Shown here piece by piece: positions 1-8,707 of a stretch of DNA of 64,000 nucleotides. The position numbers were made by a program, and so were the translations under genes. Below the pieces are notes generated by a model. That model ran no database searches and had not been told where the DNA came from. It worked only from the letters and a program-made list of their open reading frames with translations. The number at the start of each line of letters is the position of its first letter. Position 1 is the first letter of the stretch. The stretch spans positions 372,001-436,000 of the forward strand of contig OX376642.1 of the NCBI GenBank assembly GCA_947383695.1, written 5' to 3'. The stretch is from Actinomycetes bacterium. GTDB lineage: Bacteria; Actinomycetota; Actinomycetes; Nanopelagicales; Nanopelagicaceae.

Positions 1-1
1 T

Positions 2-124
2 GTGAAGTACTCACTCAATGGGGGCGAATTTCACGTCAAGTACACCGCTTCTCTCAAGGAGGTAAGTATGGAGTTCATAGATTCAAATGGGACAAGTCGA
101 ACAGAGGTGTATCAGCGAAAATGA
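2..124 (+). CDS. C-terminal fragment of an unidentified protein (5' end outside window)
   Basis: Frame 2 is open from the left edge to a TGA at 122-124, giving about 40 residues that end in SRTEVYQRK. The TGA overlaps the ATG of the next gene as ATGA, the same coupling seen between undoubted genes in this window, so this is probably the real end of an upstream gene. The visible residues (beginning KYSLNGGEF) suggest a beta-rich, Ig-like tail, but nothing identifies a family. Given its neighbours, an exported protein is plausible; this is inference only. Confidence 0.5.
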   Translation: MKYSLNGGEFHVKYTASLKEVSMEFIDSNGTSRTEVYQRK

Positions 125-1416
125 GCAACCCATTTAACTTTATCAATCGTCGGGGGTTCCTAAAAACTTCACTTGTGGGAATCTTGATGAGCACGCCACT
201 ATCAAAGGCTATGGCCGCTCTTCCCATATCAGCGAAATTGATTGGGGAACCAACTTCAAGCTCATTTTCCGTAGCGATCTCCGCTACTTCGACGGTTCGG
301 GTTTATATTGAATATGGTTATAGCAAAAGCTCTATTAGCGGCAAGACCCCATTTATTAATATTGCAAAGGGTTCGAATCAAGCGCTGATTGTCTCTAACC
401 TAAAGTCAAACGCAACAATTTACTATCGAGTCAAATATGCCTTGGGCACAAGCCTTAATTACGCTTCTTTAACTCAACGGACAACTAAAACCTTGAGCGC
501 TCAACAATTATCCTCAAGTACTTTTGCCGTTCAGGCTGATCCACATATGGATGAAAACTCAAGTGCGGAAGTCTATGAAGGAACGCTGAAGCAAATCGTT
601 GCCGCCTCACCAGCATTTCTTATGGACCTTGGTGACATATTTATGGTTGATAAATTGCCTAACAAAACTGAGACCAATATCAGGGCTCGTTTTGAACTTA
701 TGAAAGGTTATTATCAAAAACTAGGGAGTATCCCTCTAAAGATTTGTTTGGGAAATCATGACGGCGAGCTTGGGTACAGTTCATTCAATACAAAGAAGTA
801 TCGAAAAGAGTATTTTCCAGATCAAACTGGCGATTTAGCCTACTTTGCATTTACTGGTCCTGATCAGCTACACATTGTTTTGGATCCATTCACCTACACC
901 GTCAAAAATCCAACACCAGCCGGATGGGAATGGACCTTAGGCAAGACACAATATGACTGGCTTGTTGAAACACTACGAAATTCTAAGGCGGCTCATAAGT
1001 TCATTTACATTCATCACCTCTTAGTCGGAGATCAAACTTCGCGAGGTGGGGTCGAAGTCGCACTTCGAAATGAGTGGGGTGGGAAAAATGTAGATGGCAG
1101 CTTTGGATTTGAGACAAATAGACCAGGTTGGGGTAAACCAATTCACGAGCTATTAATCGAACACAAAGTCGGATTTGTTTTCAAGGGACATGATCACTTG
1201 TATGTAAAACAAGAGTTAGATGGAATTATCTATCAAACTGTTCCACAACCAAGCCACCCAGGAAACAAGATCAACGTCAATCAGTATGGATACACATCCG
1301 GAAAAGGTGTTGGGGGATCGGGATTCATAAAAGTTTCAACTTCAGGAAATGTAGCAAAGGTTGATTTCGTTTTATTTGATGGAACAATCGGCGACGCATA
1401 TACGAGAAGCGCCTAA
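121..1416 (+). CDS. Tat-exported metallophosphoesterase with N-terminal Ig/fibronectin-like domain
   Basis: A 431-residue predicted secreted phosphoesterase. The N-terminus carries a twin-arginine signal (NRRGFLKTS at residues 9-17) followed by a hydrophobic stretch and an AMA-A cleavage-like site near residue 32. Residues about 40-130 look like the fibronectin-type domain found before purple-acid-phosphatase-like enzymes. The calcineurin-type metal motifs follow in order: DPH (about 140), GD in LGDIF, GNHD in CLGNHDGE, HH in YIHHLL and GHDH in FKGHDHLYV. The family hydrolyses phosphomonoesters or diesters with two metal ions. The Tat signal implies export of a folded, metal-loaded enzyme. 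The start overlaps the upstream stop (ATGA), and the PEBP-like gene begins 2 nt after its stop, so these are likely one transcript. The substrate cannot be told from sequence. Confidence 0.85.
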   Translation: MSNPFNFINRRGFLKTSLVGILMSTPLSKAMAALPISAKLIGEPTSSSFSVAISATSTVRVYIEYGYSKSSISGKTPFINIAKGSNQALIVSNLKSNATIYYRVKYALGTSLNYASLTQRTTKTLSAQQLSSSTFAVQADPHMDENSSAEVYEGTLKQIVAASPAFLMDLGDIFMVDKLPNKTETNIRARFELMKGYYQKLGSIPLKICLGNHDGELGYSSFNTKKYRKEYFPDQTGDLAYFAFTGPDQLHIVLDPFTYTVKNPTPAGWEWTLGKTQYDWLVETLRNSKAAHKFIYIHHLLVGDQTSRGGVEVALRNEWGGKNVDGSFGFETNRPGWGKPIHELLIEHKVGFVFKGHDHLYVKQELDGIIYQTVPQPSHPGNKINVNQYGYTSGKGVGGSGFIKVSTSGNVAKVDFVLFDGTIGDAYTRSA

Positions 1417-1418
1417 AG

Positions 1419-2573
1419 ATGAAGAGAATCTTTCTCGGGCTCCTAATCCTTTCAATCTGCATTCCCTCAGGCCCAGCTCAAGCTGTGACCTCAAAAAACA
1501 TTTCCTTTCAAGCCGAAATTTGGGCGGATAATTGGTTCTCGCTATATATAAATGGAAAGAAAGTTGGGGAGGACTCGGTCTCAATTTCAACTGAGCGATC
1601 CTTTAATAGTGAAAAAATCAAGTTCACCGCTTCTTATCCATTGACGATAGGAGTAATCGCAAAAGATTTTACTGAGAATTCATCCGGCCTTGAGTATATA
1701 GGTAAACCGAATCAGCAAATTGGAGATGGTGGGATCATCATTCAAATTCGCGAAGTCGCCACCGGAAAAGTAATTGCATACTCATCACGTGATTGGAAAG
1801 TCCTCACAGTCAATAAAGCACCGCTAAATCCTGAATGTGTTAAGTCGAACAATCCTTTGACAGAGTGCAAATCATTGATCACATCAATTCCTTCAACTTG
1901 GGCTTCATCAACGTTCAAAGACACCTCATGGAAGAATGCATCAGAGTACTCACGAGAAGCTGTGGGAGTGAAAGATGGATTCTTTGATTTCTCCTGGTCA
2001 CCATCTGCCTCATTAATATGGTCCTCCGATCTAAAACTGGATAACACCATTTTGTTGAGGCGAGTTATAAAAACTTCGACAATCTCTGGTAGCGCAGTAA
2101 AAAACTTGGTGCTGAGCAGCCCCGATTTCAAAGAGGGTGGTTCACTGCCAATAGATTTTACGTGTGATGGAAAAGGAGTTTCACCCTCTTTATCCTGGAG
2201 CGATGTTCCTGCTGAAACTCAATCGCTAGTTTTGATTATGGATACCGTGCCTGGACCCTTAAGACCAGGTGAAACAGATATCGGAAATCATTTCTACCTA
2301 ACGATTTTCAACATTCCACCCACCGTAACTTCAATTGCTGCTGGGGCAAGCAATGTTGGGGTTCTGGGACAAAATTTTCAAGGTAAGAAGCTTGGATATA
2401 CGCCTCCATGTTCCCAAGGTTCTGGAAATAAGAAATACACCTTCTATTTGTATGCACTTAATTCCAGGCTCAGTATTTCGGCAGCTCTAGCAACAGAAAA
2501 ATCCTTGCGTGAATTAATGGTGGGAAAGGTTCTTGCAACATCGGAACTTAATGTTTTTTACTCACGTCAATAA
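1419..2573 (+). CDS. Secreted PEBP (YbhB/YbcL)-fold protein with an N-terminal beta-sandwich region
   Basis: A 384-residue protein with a Sec signal (MKRIFLGLLILSIC, cleavage near AQA). The C-terminal part, about residues 225-384, matches the bacterial YbhB/YbcL phosphatidylethanolamine-binding/Raf-kinase-inhibitor-like fold: a start like LSSPDFKEGGSLPIDFTCDG, then SPSLSW, LVLIMDTVPG, GNHFYLTIFNIPP, GYTPPCSQG and YTFYLYAL. The first 200 residues are not part of that family. They contain WADNWFSLYINGKKVG and later W-rich stretches that resemble galactose-binding/jelly-roll modules which display ligands. It starts 2 nt after the metallophosphoesterase. YbhB-type proteins have no agreed function. 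The double architecture suggests an extracellular binding role, which is inference. Confidence 0.75.
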   Translation: MKRIFLGLLILSICIPSGPAQAVTSKNISFQAEIWADNWFSLYINGKKVGEDSVSISTERSFNSEKIKFTASYPLTIGVIAKDFTENSSGLEYIGKPNQQIGDGGIIIQIREVATGKVIAYSSRDWKVLTVNKAPLNPECVKSNNPLTECKSLITSIPSTWASSTFKDTSWKNASEYSREAVGVKDGFFDFSWSPSASLIWSSDLKLDNTILLRRVIKTSTISGSAVKNLVLSSPDFKEGGSLPIDFTCDGKGVSPSLSWSDVPAETQSLVLIMDTVPGPLRPGETDIGNHFYLTIFNIPPTVTSIAAGASNVGVLGQNFQGKKLGYTPPCSQGSGNKKYTFYLYALNSRLSISAALATEKSLRELMVGKVLATSELNVFYSRQ

Positions 2574-2590
2574 ATACCGGAGAAAATTCA

Positions 2591-2602
2591 AGTGCTAGCA
2601 CT
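2591..2602. promoter_or_regulatory. 12-bp perfect palindrome AGTGCTAGCACT upstream of the small secreted gene
   Basis: The palindrome lies in the 184-bp gap between the PEBP gene and the next secreted gene. That gap also holds an imperfect GAGGTACCCCTC at about 2661. It could be an operator or a short terminator-like stem. No U-tract follows, so an operator is slightly favoured. Confidence 0.3.
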
Positions 2603-2757
2603 CATCAAAAAATCAACACATAGTTCATGTTCATTTCGTGATGCATGTAATACCTTGTAAAGAGGTACCCCTCAGCAAAACCCTTTAATAACTTTTTCAA
2701 AGTGACACTCTTTTCCTTGTAAGAACAGCAGTAACTCAAGGAGAGAAGGAGTTAACG

Positions 2758-3414
2758 ATGAAACAAAATTACTCAAGAAAAGCAAAGGCGCTAGTTCTTT
2801 TTACAGCATTTACATTTTTGTTTGCACAAGGTGTACCAGCGAACGCAGCTAATAAAACGATTACCTGTTACAAGGGAACCACTGTTAAAAAGGTAACCGC
2901 TGCAAATCCAAAGTGCCCAACTGGCTACACAACCACCAAACCAAAGGCGACAACTAAACCAGCTGCAACCACAAAGCCTGTGGCTGGTGCAACCGTTGCA
3001 TTCTCTGGAACATATAAGGGAAAACTTTCGATTGTGTGGGGCGATACATACCTACAAGTAACAGGTGTTAACGGAACTGGTTCAGGAAATGTTCTAGGAC
3101 TAACAGATATGTCAGGAACTGCATCTGCCGCACCTGCTGGATTGTGTGACACATTTGATGCAAAGGGATCGATTGCAGGTGGAGGAAGTTCTCTTAACGT
3201 GAACTTTGACTCCAGCGCAAAAGGTTGCGCAGAAGATGAATCAGCACCAACAACAATCAAAATAACTGGAACTGCAACCATCACAGGTGGAACCGGAAAG
3301 TACGCGGGAGCCACTGGTGTTTTGAAGGTAACTGGAACCTTCAGTGTTAAGGGCGGTTCAAAAGAAGATGCTGCATTCACTATGGATGTCAGCGGAAACA
3401 TTAAAACTAAATAA
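2758..3414 (+). CDS. Secreted small protein with Thr/Lys/Pro-rich linker, unknown function
   Basis: A 218-residue protein with a Sec signal ending near VPANAA. It then has a short Cys-containing segment (ITCYKG...NPKCPTGY), a repetitive Thr-Lys-Pro-Ala linker (about residues 58-78) and a Gly/Thr/Ser-rich beta domain. The domain contains ITGTATITGGTGKYAGATG, the kind of repeat found in allene-oxide-cyclase-like or other beta-barrel secreted proteins. A strong ribosome site (aaggagagaaggag) precedes the ATG. It is followed within 30 nt by another secreted-protein gene with its own good ribosome site, so the three genes to 6073 probably form one unit. No enzymatic motif is seen. A surface or envelope protein is likely from the signal and low-complexity linker. 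Confidence 0.7.
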   Translation: MKQNYSRKAKALVLFTAFTFLFAQGVPANAANKTITCYKGTTVKKVTAANPKCPTGYTTTKPKATTKPAATTKPVAGATVAFSGTYKGKLSIVWGDTYLQVTGVNGTGSGNVLGLTDMSGTASAAPAGLCDTFDAKGSIAGGGSSLNVNFDSSAKGCAEDESAPTTIKITGTATITGGTGKYAGATGVLKVTGTFSVKGGSKEDAAFTMDVSGNIKTK

Positions 3415-3443
3415 CAGCTTTACAACAAACTAAGGAGATTCAC

Positions 3444-4394
3444 GTGAAGAGATTGATTTCATCAATAGTTGTCGTAGGTATGGCGACCTTGGGACTTGCC
3501 GTAACTGGTGGCTCAGCGTACGCAGCACCAGCAGCATCAACGCTCATTATGTCGGGTGGCAATGGTGTGTATGACCTTGGCCCAATCGTTATTAACGGAA
3601 CAGCAAGTGCACCTGGTGCGGTTGCATTTACAGTTAATGGAAAGGCTGTTGTTGGTTGTGAAGCCGTTGCAACAACTACCGTTACTCCTTTTGTTGCTAA
3701 GTGCTCATGGCTTCCAGCTGCTGCAGGGTTAACAGTAATTACAGGAGTATTTACACCAACAGATGCTGCTGCTTTTGCACCAGCTAACTCAAATACATTG
3801 AATGTGAAGATCGGTGTTCCAGTGCAGGGCGTTGTTTCTCCTGTTCACATCTATGTAGATACAGTGCTTGCAAGCGGATCAACTGGCGCTTTGGCACCTC
3901 GATTCAATGGCTGTGCGATCCAAAATGAGTACTTGATTGGGCAAACAATTGTTTTCCGCGTGTATGCCAACAACGCTGATCAAGGTGGCGCAGTAATGGA
4001 TACATCCAATACCTCAAAGGCATTTATTGAGGTAGCTGGCGTAAGTACACCAATTCAACTCGCGTATGGAAACCACAGCGGAGTTGCTTTCTGGACTGGA
4101 ATCCTAAAGACAGGTGCAGCTCCTTTGTACAGCACATTAGGTGTCATCAACTACAAAGTAACTCTCGTCGCCAAAGATTCAACAACAATGAAGGTGCTTT
4201 CAACAAAGCTAGTTCCAAAGCTAGAAAACGGTAAGCGCCTTGTCGGTAGCGATGGACGCACAGTCTATGAGCGCGTCAGCTACTACCGCACAGTCAATCT
4301 CTCAGTTCCACTCAAGGGTGCAACTGGCACATGGGCATCTAATTTCACTCAGACATCTCAACTCAGTCTGTTTGCTGTTCCAACAACTAAGTAA
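3444..4394 (+). CDS. Secreted Ig-like protein, unknown function
   Basis: A 316-residue protein starting at GTG, with aaggag 7 nt upstream. The Sec signal ends near GGSAYAAPA. Residues about 30-125 form an Ig-like beta domain (INGTASAPGAVAFTVNGK) with two cysteines that could pair. The second half contains an FRVYANNADQGG stretch and ends with a beta-rich tail. I do not recognise an enzyme family. The later segment (GCAIQNEYLIGQTIVFRVY, then FWTGILK and LGVINYKV) has the look of an exported beta-sandwich module that recurs in actinobacterial secreted proteins, but I cannot name it. Its position between two other exported proteins and the matched ribosome sites suggest a shared extracellular role. 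Confidence 0.7.
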   Translation: MKRLISSIVVVGMATLGLAVTGGSAYAAPAASTLIMSGGNGVYDLGPIVINGTASAPGAVAFTVNGKAVVGCEAVATTTVTPFVAKCSWLPAAAGLTVITGVFTPTDAAAFAPANSNTLNVKIGVPVQGVVSPVHIYVDTVLASGSTGALAPRFNGCAIQNEYLIGQTIVFRVYANNADQGGAVMDTSNTSKAFIEVAGVSTPIQLAYGNHSGVAFWTGILKTGAAPLYSTLGVINYKVTLVAKDSTTMKVLSTKLVPKLENGKRLVGSDGRTVYERVSYYRTVNLSVPLKGATGTWASNFTQTSQLSLFAVPTTK

Positions 4395-4414
4395 TTAGAG
4401 AATCGGAGAGAACA

Positions 4415-6073
4415 ATGAAAAGTAAGTTACGTTTCGTAGGGGCAGGCGCGGTACTTGTATTGCTTGCAAGCTTTATCGCACCTGCCTACGCAGCAGATAA
4501 TCCTGTAAAGCTAGTTGCTCCAAAGGAGATCGTTGGAATACCCGCGATTCCATTTACAGGGTTAAAGGCGCAGGCATTTTCAACTCCATCAAATATGGTC
4601 AATCTTGAGGTCTCACCATCTCAGGTTGTCATTGGTGATGCACTTACGATCACTGGAAAGGGACTTCCGGGAAACATTCCGGTGACTCTGACCTGGTCAA
4701 CAAGTGATGCAACATGGATCGCTGATGTTCAACCAAACACCGTTAACTACATGGGAACTTCATACTCAAAGTACAACGTCGTTATTGCAACAATTTCAAC
4801 TGATGCATTAGGCGGTTTTGTGTATAAGACAAAGGTGCCATCAGATTTTGGTGGCGTTCATGATATTTATGCCGTTAACAACAATGTTGCTGTGGCACAT
4901 GGTGGATTACAAGTTGCGCGTACCTTAACTATTAGCCCAAAGAGCGGACCAATAGGTACTCCAATAACAATTACCTACACAGGTCTTGGGCCTTCTCTGT
5001 ATGCAGCAGGTTCAGCTCTTTATTACGATGGAAAGTACACAGGATCCATGCAGGCTCGTTGGACTCGTGGAACAGCGACAACAACAATTCTTGCAACTGG
5101 TCCTGTCGGGAAGCATTACATTCAGGCAAATGAAGCGATTAGCTTCTCTTATCTGAACGCCATGCAATCTCCAGTTCCCTTTGCTAATAGTGAGATGGGA
5201 ACCTTTACTGTCACTAAGGATGCGGGTATTTTCAAGCCATACTTGATTTATCCACCACTTATGACTGCAACAGTTGATCAACGGACAACTTTGTCTGATG
5301 CAGGTCTGGATCCTGCAACAAAGTCAGTAATGACATTGTCCCCAGATCGCGGAGTCGTCGGTAGCAAGACAACAATCAAAGTGAGCGGTATTCCTACAAA
5401 GGGTGTTCACACAATCGTGTGGTCAACAGTCACTGGAAACCGAGTTAACTGCACAACTGGTACCTGCTGGATCTACAACCCACTGCCACTTGGCACTGTT
5501 GATGTAACAGATGGAACCGTAAATAAAGAGATAACAATTCCTGACCACCTTGGCGGATATCACGTAGTTCAAATTAAGTCAGGCGATGTCATCGAAGCTC
5601 AGCAAGTCTTTTATGTTAAAGAGAGCATTCAGCCATTGTTAGATTCAAAAGGAAAAGTAATCACAATGGGAGTTGCCAAGGCCGATCTATCAGGATCAGT
5701 TGATGCATTCCAACGTGGTGGTCAGGGAATACCTACCTATACATTTAAAGAGGGCGAAGAGTTCACTTTAAGTATGAAGGGTGTTGGCTGGACTCAGATG
5801 GATAACACTTTGGCTGTGGCATATGACAATAGCTATGTTGGTTACGGATGTGGATTTAACTCAAATGGATACCTAGTTGTTCACTTGAAGGCTATGGGAG
5901 GCGTGGGAACACACATCATTTCAATGCGCCCATTGCTTTACACACAGCAACCATCATTTGCTAACACTCCATATGGAATGGTGCCAATTCTTTCCTCAGA
6001 AAATGATCTTCCAGGTCTAGCACTTGGTTATCAGATTCCAACTGTTTACTTTGCAATCAGAATTGTGAAGTAA
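4415..6073 (+). CDS. Large secreted multi-domain IPT/Ig-like protein
   Basis: A 552-residue protein with a Sec signal ending near APAYAAD. The mature part repeats a pattern of S-P-x(3)-G-x-x-I/V-T followed by a Gly/Pro turn: SPSQVVIGDALTITGKG, SPKSGPIGTPITITYTG and SPDRGVVGSKTTIKVSG, plus a less exact FKEGEEFTLSMKGVG. Spacing of about 100-150 residues suggests three or four Ig/IPT-type domains. Two segments end alike (DFGGVHDIYAV and HLGGYHVVQI), supporting an internal duplication. No catalytic motif or sortase anchor is seen. It follows the 3444 gene by 20 nt with a ggagag ribosome site and is closed by a strong terminator. Likely a surface or extracellular adhesion or scaffold protein; function unknown. 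Confidence 0.7.
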   Translation: MKSKLRFVGAGAVLVLLASFIAPAYAADNPVKLVAPKEIVGIPAIPFTGLKAQAFSTPSNMVNLEVSPSQVVIGDALTITGKGLPGNIPVTLTWSTSDATWIADVQPNTVNYMGTSYSKYNVVIATISTDALGGFVYKTKVPSDFGGVHDIYAVNNNVAVAHGGLQVARTLTISPKSGPIGTPITITYTGLGPSLYAAGSALYYDGKYTGSMQARWTRGTATTTILATGPVGKHYIQANEAISFSYLNAMQSPVPFANSEMGTFTVTKDAGIFKPYLIYPPLMTATVDQRTTLSDAGLDPATKSVMTLSPDRGVVGSKTTIKVSGIPTKGVHTIVWSTVTGNRVNCTTGTCWIYNPLPLGTVDVTDGTVNKEITIPDHLGGYHVVQIKSGDVIEAQQVFYVKESIQPLLDSKGKVITMGVAKADLSGSVDAFQRGGQGIPTYTFKEGEEFTLSMKGVGWTQMDNTLAVAYDNSYVGYGCGFNSNGYLVVHLKAMGGVGTHIISMRPLLYTQQPSFANTPYGMVPILSSENDLPGLALGYQIPTVYFAIRIVK

Positions 6074-6090
6074 AAAATACCGGGACTAAG

Positions 6091-6126
6091 ACCCCGTTTA
6101 GCACTTAGGTGTTAGACGGGGTTTTT
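6091..6126. terminator. Two-way intrinsic terminator between converging genes
   Basis: accccgtttagcac pairs with gtgttagacggggt, allowing G-U pairs, around a short loop. It is followed on the plus strand by ttttt. On the minus strand the stem lies at the end of the MMPL gene, whose stop codon falls inside it, so it can stop transcription from both sides. Confidence 0.85.
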
Positions 6127-8168
6127 CCTTGCCCTGGCATCCACCAATTCCATTTGCCTAATAACATCATGGCGCTAGGAAGAAGCAATCCACGAATTAT
6201 TGTTACGTCAATGAGAACGCCAGCTGCTAGTCCGACTCCAAGTTGTTGCAAGCCTGCAAAGTGTCCAGTTATCAAACCGGTGAGAGCAGTTATGAAGATT
6301 AATGCCGCTGCAGTTACAACTGTTCCAGAGTTTCGCATTCCTTCACGAATTGATTCCTCATTACTTGCACCGCGATCCCATGCTTCACGCATGCGAGAAA
6401 CTATAAAGATTTCATAATCCATTGAAAGACCAAACAAGACGGCAAATAGCAATACGAGCACCCAGGCTTCAAGTTGCTCAAGTTGATAGGTGCCAATTCC
6501 AAATTTAAAGACCAGAACAAGAACAGCAAACGAAACTGCAATTGAGATTAAATCTAAAACAATCGCCTTTATAACCAATACCACTGAACGAAAAGTTCGT
6601 AACAAAATCAGGAAAGTAATGAGCAAAATTAAGGTGATTATCAGCGGCAGCGAAGCTGAAATTGCATCAAACAGATCAATGCCTTGCGCAGGGGCACCGC
6701 CCAGATAGAACTTTGTCCCTGTAGGAAAACCAGCTTCGGGGATGTACTTATTTCTTAGATCTGAAACTAGCCCTCTGGTTTCACTTGAGCCAAGATCATG
6801 GTTTCCAAAAACATAGATGCGCAGGTAACGCCCCGTCGGATCAACATATGGCCACTTCTCGCCATTAGCTACCGTGAAGACCTCTTTGTCAGCTGCGATT
6901 CTCTTCACAAACTCAAATCGAACATCAGCTAATTGCTGTGCGGTTGTATTTGGTCCTAGATCGACAACAATTTCTGAAGGAGTTATTACTCCCACGCCAA
7001 CCTTAGATGTCACTGCATTTAGCGCTTGTGCAGACTCAAGATGGTCAGGGATCGCGCTTAACGAACTTGGAGTGACTTGAAACCACGTCAATGCCGACAT
7101 TAGTAGCGTCACAACGGCTAGAGATGATGCAAGCACCATACGAGGTCGCTTGATTGCTACCTCAATTAAGCGGTCAAATGAAATGTTTAGAAAACCTTTG
7201 AACTTTGAATTGCCTGTCTTTGCCAGTGTCAGTAACAGAATTGGTTGAAGTGTTACGGCAGCAGCGATTGACACCAAAGGCAGGATTAAACAGGCAAGGC
7301 CTAAGGATTTAACAAAGGGGACAGGCACTAGCAACAAGGTTGATAGTCCAAGGGCCACTGTTGCACCAGAAATAACAGCTGTTCTGCCTGCAGTTTTCAT
7401 CGTTTCGGCTAATGGATCATTGCTAATACCAATTTCTCGGCGATAGCGACTAACCATCAAAAGTGAGTAATCAATCGCAATTCCTAAGCCAACCAATTCA
7501 ACAATGCTTGGAACATATAAAACCATTAAGAAATGTTGAGCCAGCAAATAGATAATTCCCAAAGTTGTTGAGATTGTTACTAAACCAAAAATGAGAGGAA
7601 TTAAAACCGCCCAGGTAAAGCCCAATGTAGCTACGAGAAGTAATGCTGCTAGTACAACTGCAATTACTTGACCTCGGTGTAAGTCACTAGAAAGGATTGG
7701 AACAACGTCGCTTTCAATTGCTGGGGGACCGCTGACTAATGCACCTTTCAGGCCTTGAGTTAATAATGCCGAGCGAAATGCCGTTGTGTATTCGGCAGCC
7801 TCTTTAAGATCAAATGGGGTTCCGATGTTTGCGTACAGAGTCCCTGCAATGGCTTTTTCTTGAGTAATTTCTGAACCCGGAATTACCGCAGCAGCTTCAC
7901 GAACCGCAATTTTAAAACCTTCGATTTCAGCCGTTGATGCCTGCTTGTACTTATACATAACGGTGAATGTGCCTTCGGTATTCTCCTTGAACTTCTCATT
8001 CAAGATTTCGTTGGCAGTTGCTGAAGAACTGCCTGGCACAACTAGTGAGGTCGTTAGGTATTGATCTAAGTTAGATGCGCCGAAGAGACCAAAAGCGGTG
8101 AGTGCAATCCATATGGCCAGAACAAGTGAACGAGCCTTTACAGCTGCTTGTGACCACTTGATCAACAT
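6105..8168 (-). CDS. MMPL-family membrane exporter
   Basis: A 687-residue RND-type transporter of the MMPL family, which in actinobacteria exports lipids, siderophores or envelope precursors using proton energy. The layout is typical: one N-terminal membrane helix (about 13-31), an external domain (to about 165), five or six helices, a central LTWFQVTP helix near 355, a second external domain, and a final helix bundle. Family motifs are present: GLGIAIDYSLLMVSRYRRE in the first bundle and FGLSMDYEIFIVSRMREAW in the second, each with the Asp-Tyr pair of the proton pathway. It converges on the secreted-protein cluster. There is no adjacent lipid-synthesis gene, so the substrate is unknown. Confidence 0.9.
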   Translation of the reverse strand: MLIKWSQAAVKARSLVLAIWIALTAFGLFGASNLDQYLTTSLVVPGSSSATANEILNEKFKENTEGTFTVMYKYKQASTAEIEGFKIAVREAAAVIPGSEITQEKAIAGTLYANIGTPFDLKEAAEYTTAFRSALLTQGLKGALVSGPPAIESDVVPILSSDLHRGQVIAVVLAALLLVATLGFTWAVLIPLIFGLVTISTTLGIIYLLAQHFLMVLYVPSIVELVGLGIAIDYSLLMVSRYRREIGISNDPLAETMKTAGRTAVISGATVALGLSTLLLVPVPFVKSLGLACLILPLVSIAAAVTLQPILLLTLAKTGNSKFKGFLNISFDRLIEVAIKRPRMVLASSLAVVTLLMSALTWFQVTPSSLSAIPDHLESAQALNAVTSKVGVGVITPSEIVVDLGPNTTAQQLADVRFEFVKRIAADKEVFTVANGEKWPYVDPTGRYLRIYVFGNHDLGSSETRGLVSDLRNKYIPEAGFPTGTKFYLGGAPAQGIDLFDAISASLPLIITLILLITFLILLRTFRSVVLVIKAIVLDLISIAVSFAVLVLVFKFGIGTYQLEQLEAWVLVLLFAVLFGLSMDYEIFIVSRMREAWDRGASNEESIREGMRNSGTVVTAAALIFITALTGLITGHFAGLQQLGVGLAAGVLIDVTIIRGLLLPSAMMLLGKWNWWMPGQGKTPSNT

Positions 8169-8221
8169 TGCTTCATTCTAATCTTTATGACAGTTCATTG
8201 TGTAGATGGCATCATTAGGGC

Positions 8222-8707
8222 ATGGGTCACGATGTAATCGTCGAAATTGTTGATGTCGATCAGTGGGCTCGAATACGCGATATTCGTTTGCGCTCTTTGA
8301 AAGAAAACCCTGAAGCATTTGGTGGAACATTCGAAAAGGAAAGTGCTGAGGATGAAGCTGCTTGGCGTGAAAAGTTCATCAAAAATGAGTTCTTAGTTGC
8401 ATCTGTCGATGGAGCTGATGCAGCAATTATGTACATTGAAGTTCTAGATGGTGATTTTGGAGCGACCTGTTGGATAGGCGGATGTTGGAGCGATCCTGCC
8501 TTTCGCGGCAAAGGTCTATTTTCAGCGATGATGCGATTTGTAGATTCGCAACAGCGAGGTTGGGAAGTCCAGGGTTTAGGCGTTTGGACAGATAACTTCA
8601 GTGCTATCGCTGCGTATGAAAAGTTAGGTTTTGTAAAGATGGGCGAAGACACACCAAGCACTCGCCAACCAGGAAAGTTTTACCAGCGAATGATTCGAAA
8701 GAGTTAG
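8222..8707 (+). CDS. GNAT-family N-acetyltransferase
   Basis: A 161-residue acetyltransferase of the GNAT fold, which moves an acetyl group from acetyl-CoA to an amine. The acetyl-CoA-binding motif is visible as WSDPAFRGKGLFSAMM (R/Q-x-x-G-x-G/A pattern), preceded by the beta-4 strand and followed by WTDNFSAIAAYEKLGF, the usual C-terminal motif. The substrate is unknown. Its stop overlaps the stop of regX3 on the other strand by 4 nt (TTAG). The start is the first ATG; there is no strong ribosome site, so it may lie a few codons further in. Confidence 0.85.
   Translation: MGHDVIVEIVDVDQWARIRDIRLRSLKENPEAFGGTFEKESAEDEAAWREKFIKNEFLVASVDGADAAIMYIEVLDGDFGATCWIGGCWSDPAFRGKGLFSAMMRFVDSQQRGWEVQGLGVWTDNFSAIAAYEKLGFVKMGEDTPSTRQPGKFYQRMIRKS

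Noticed and set aside
2925-3401. 158-residue minus-strand frame opposite the small secreted protein
   Set aside because: Pro/Val/Ala-rich shadow of a Thr/Gly-rich gene; the plus-strand gene has a signal peptide and strong ribosome site.
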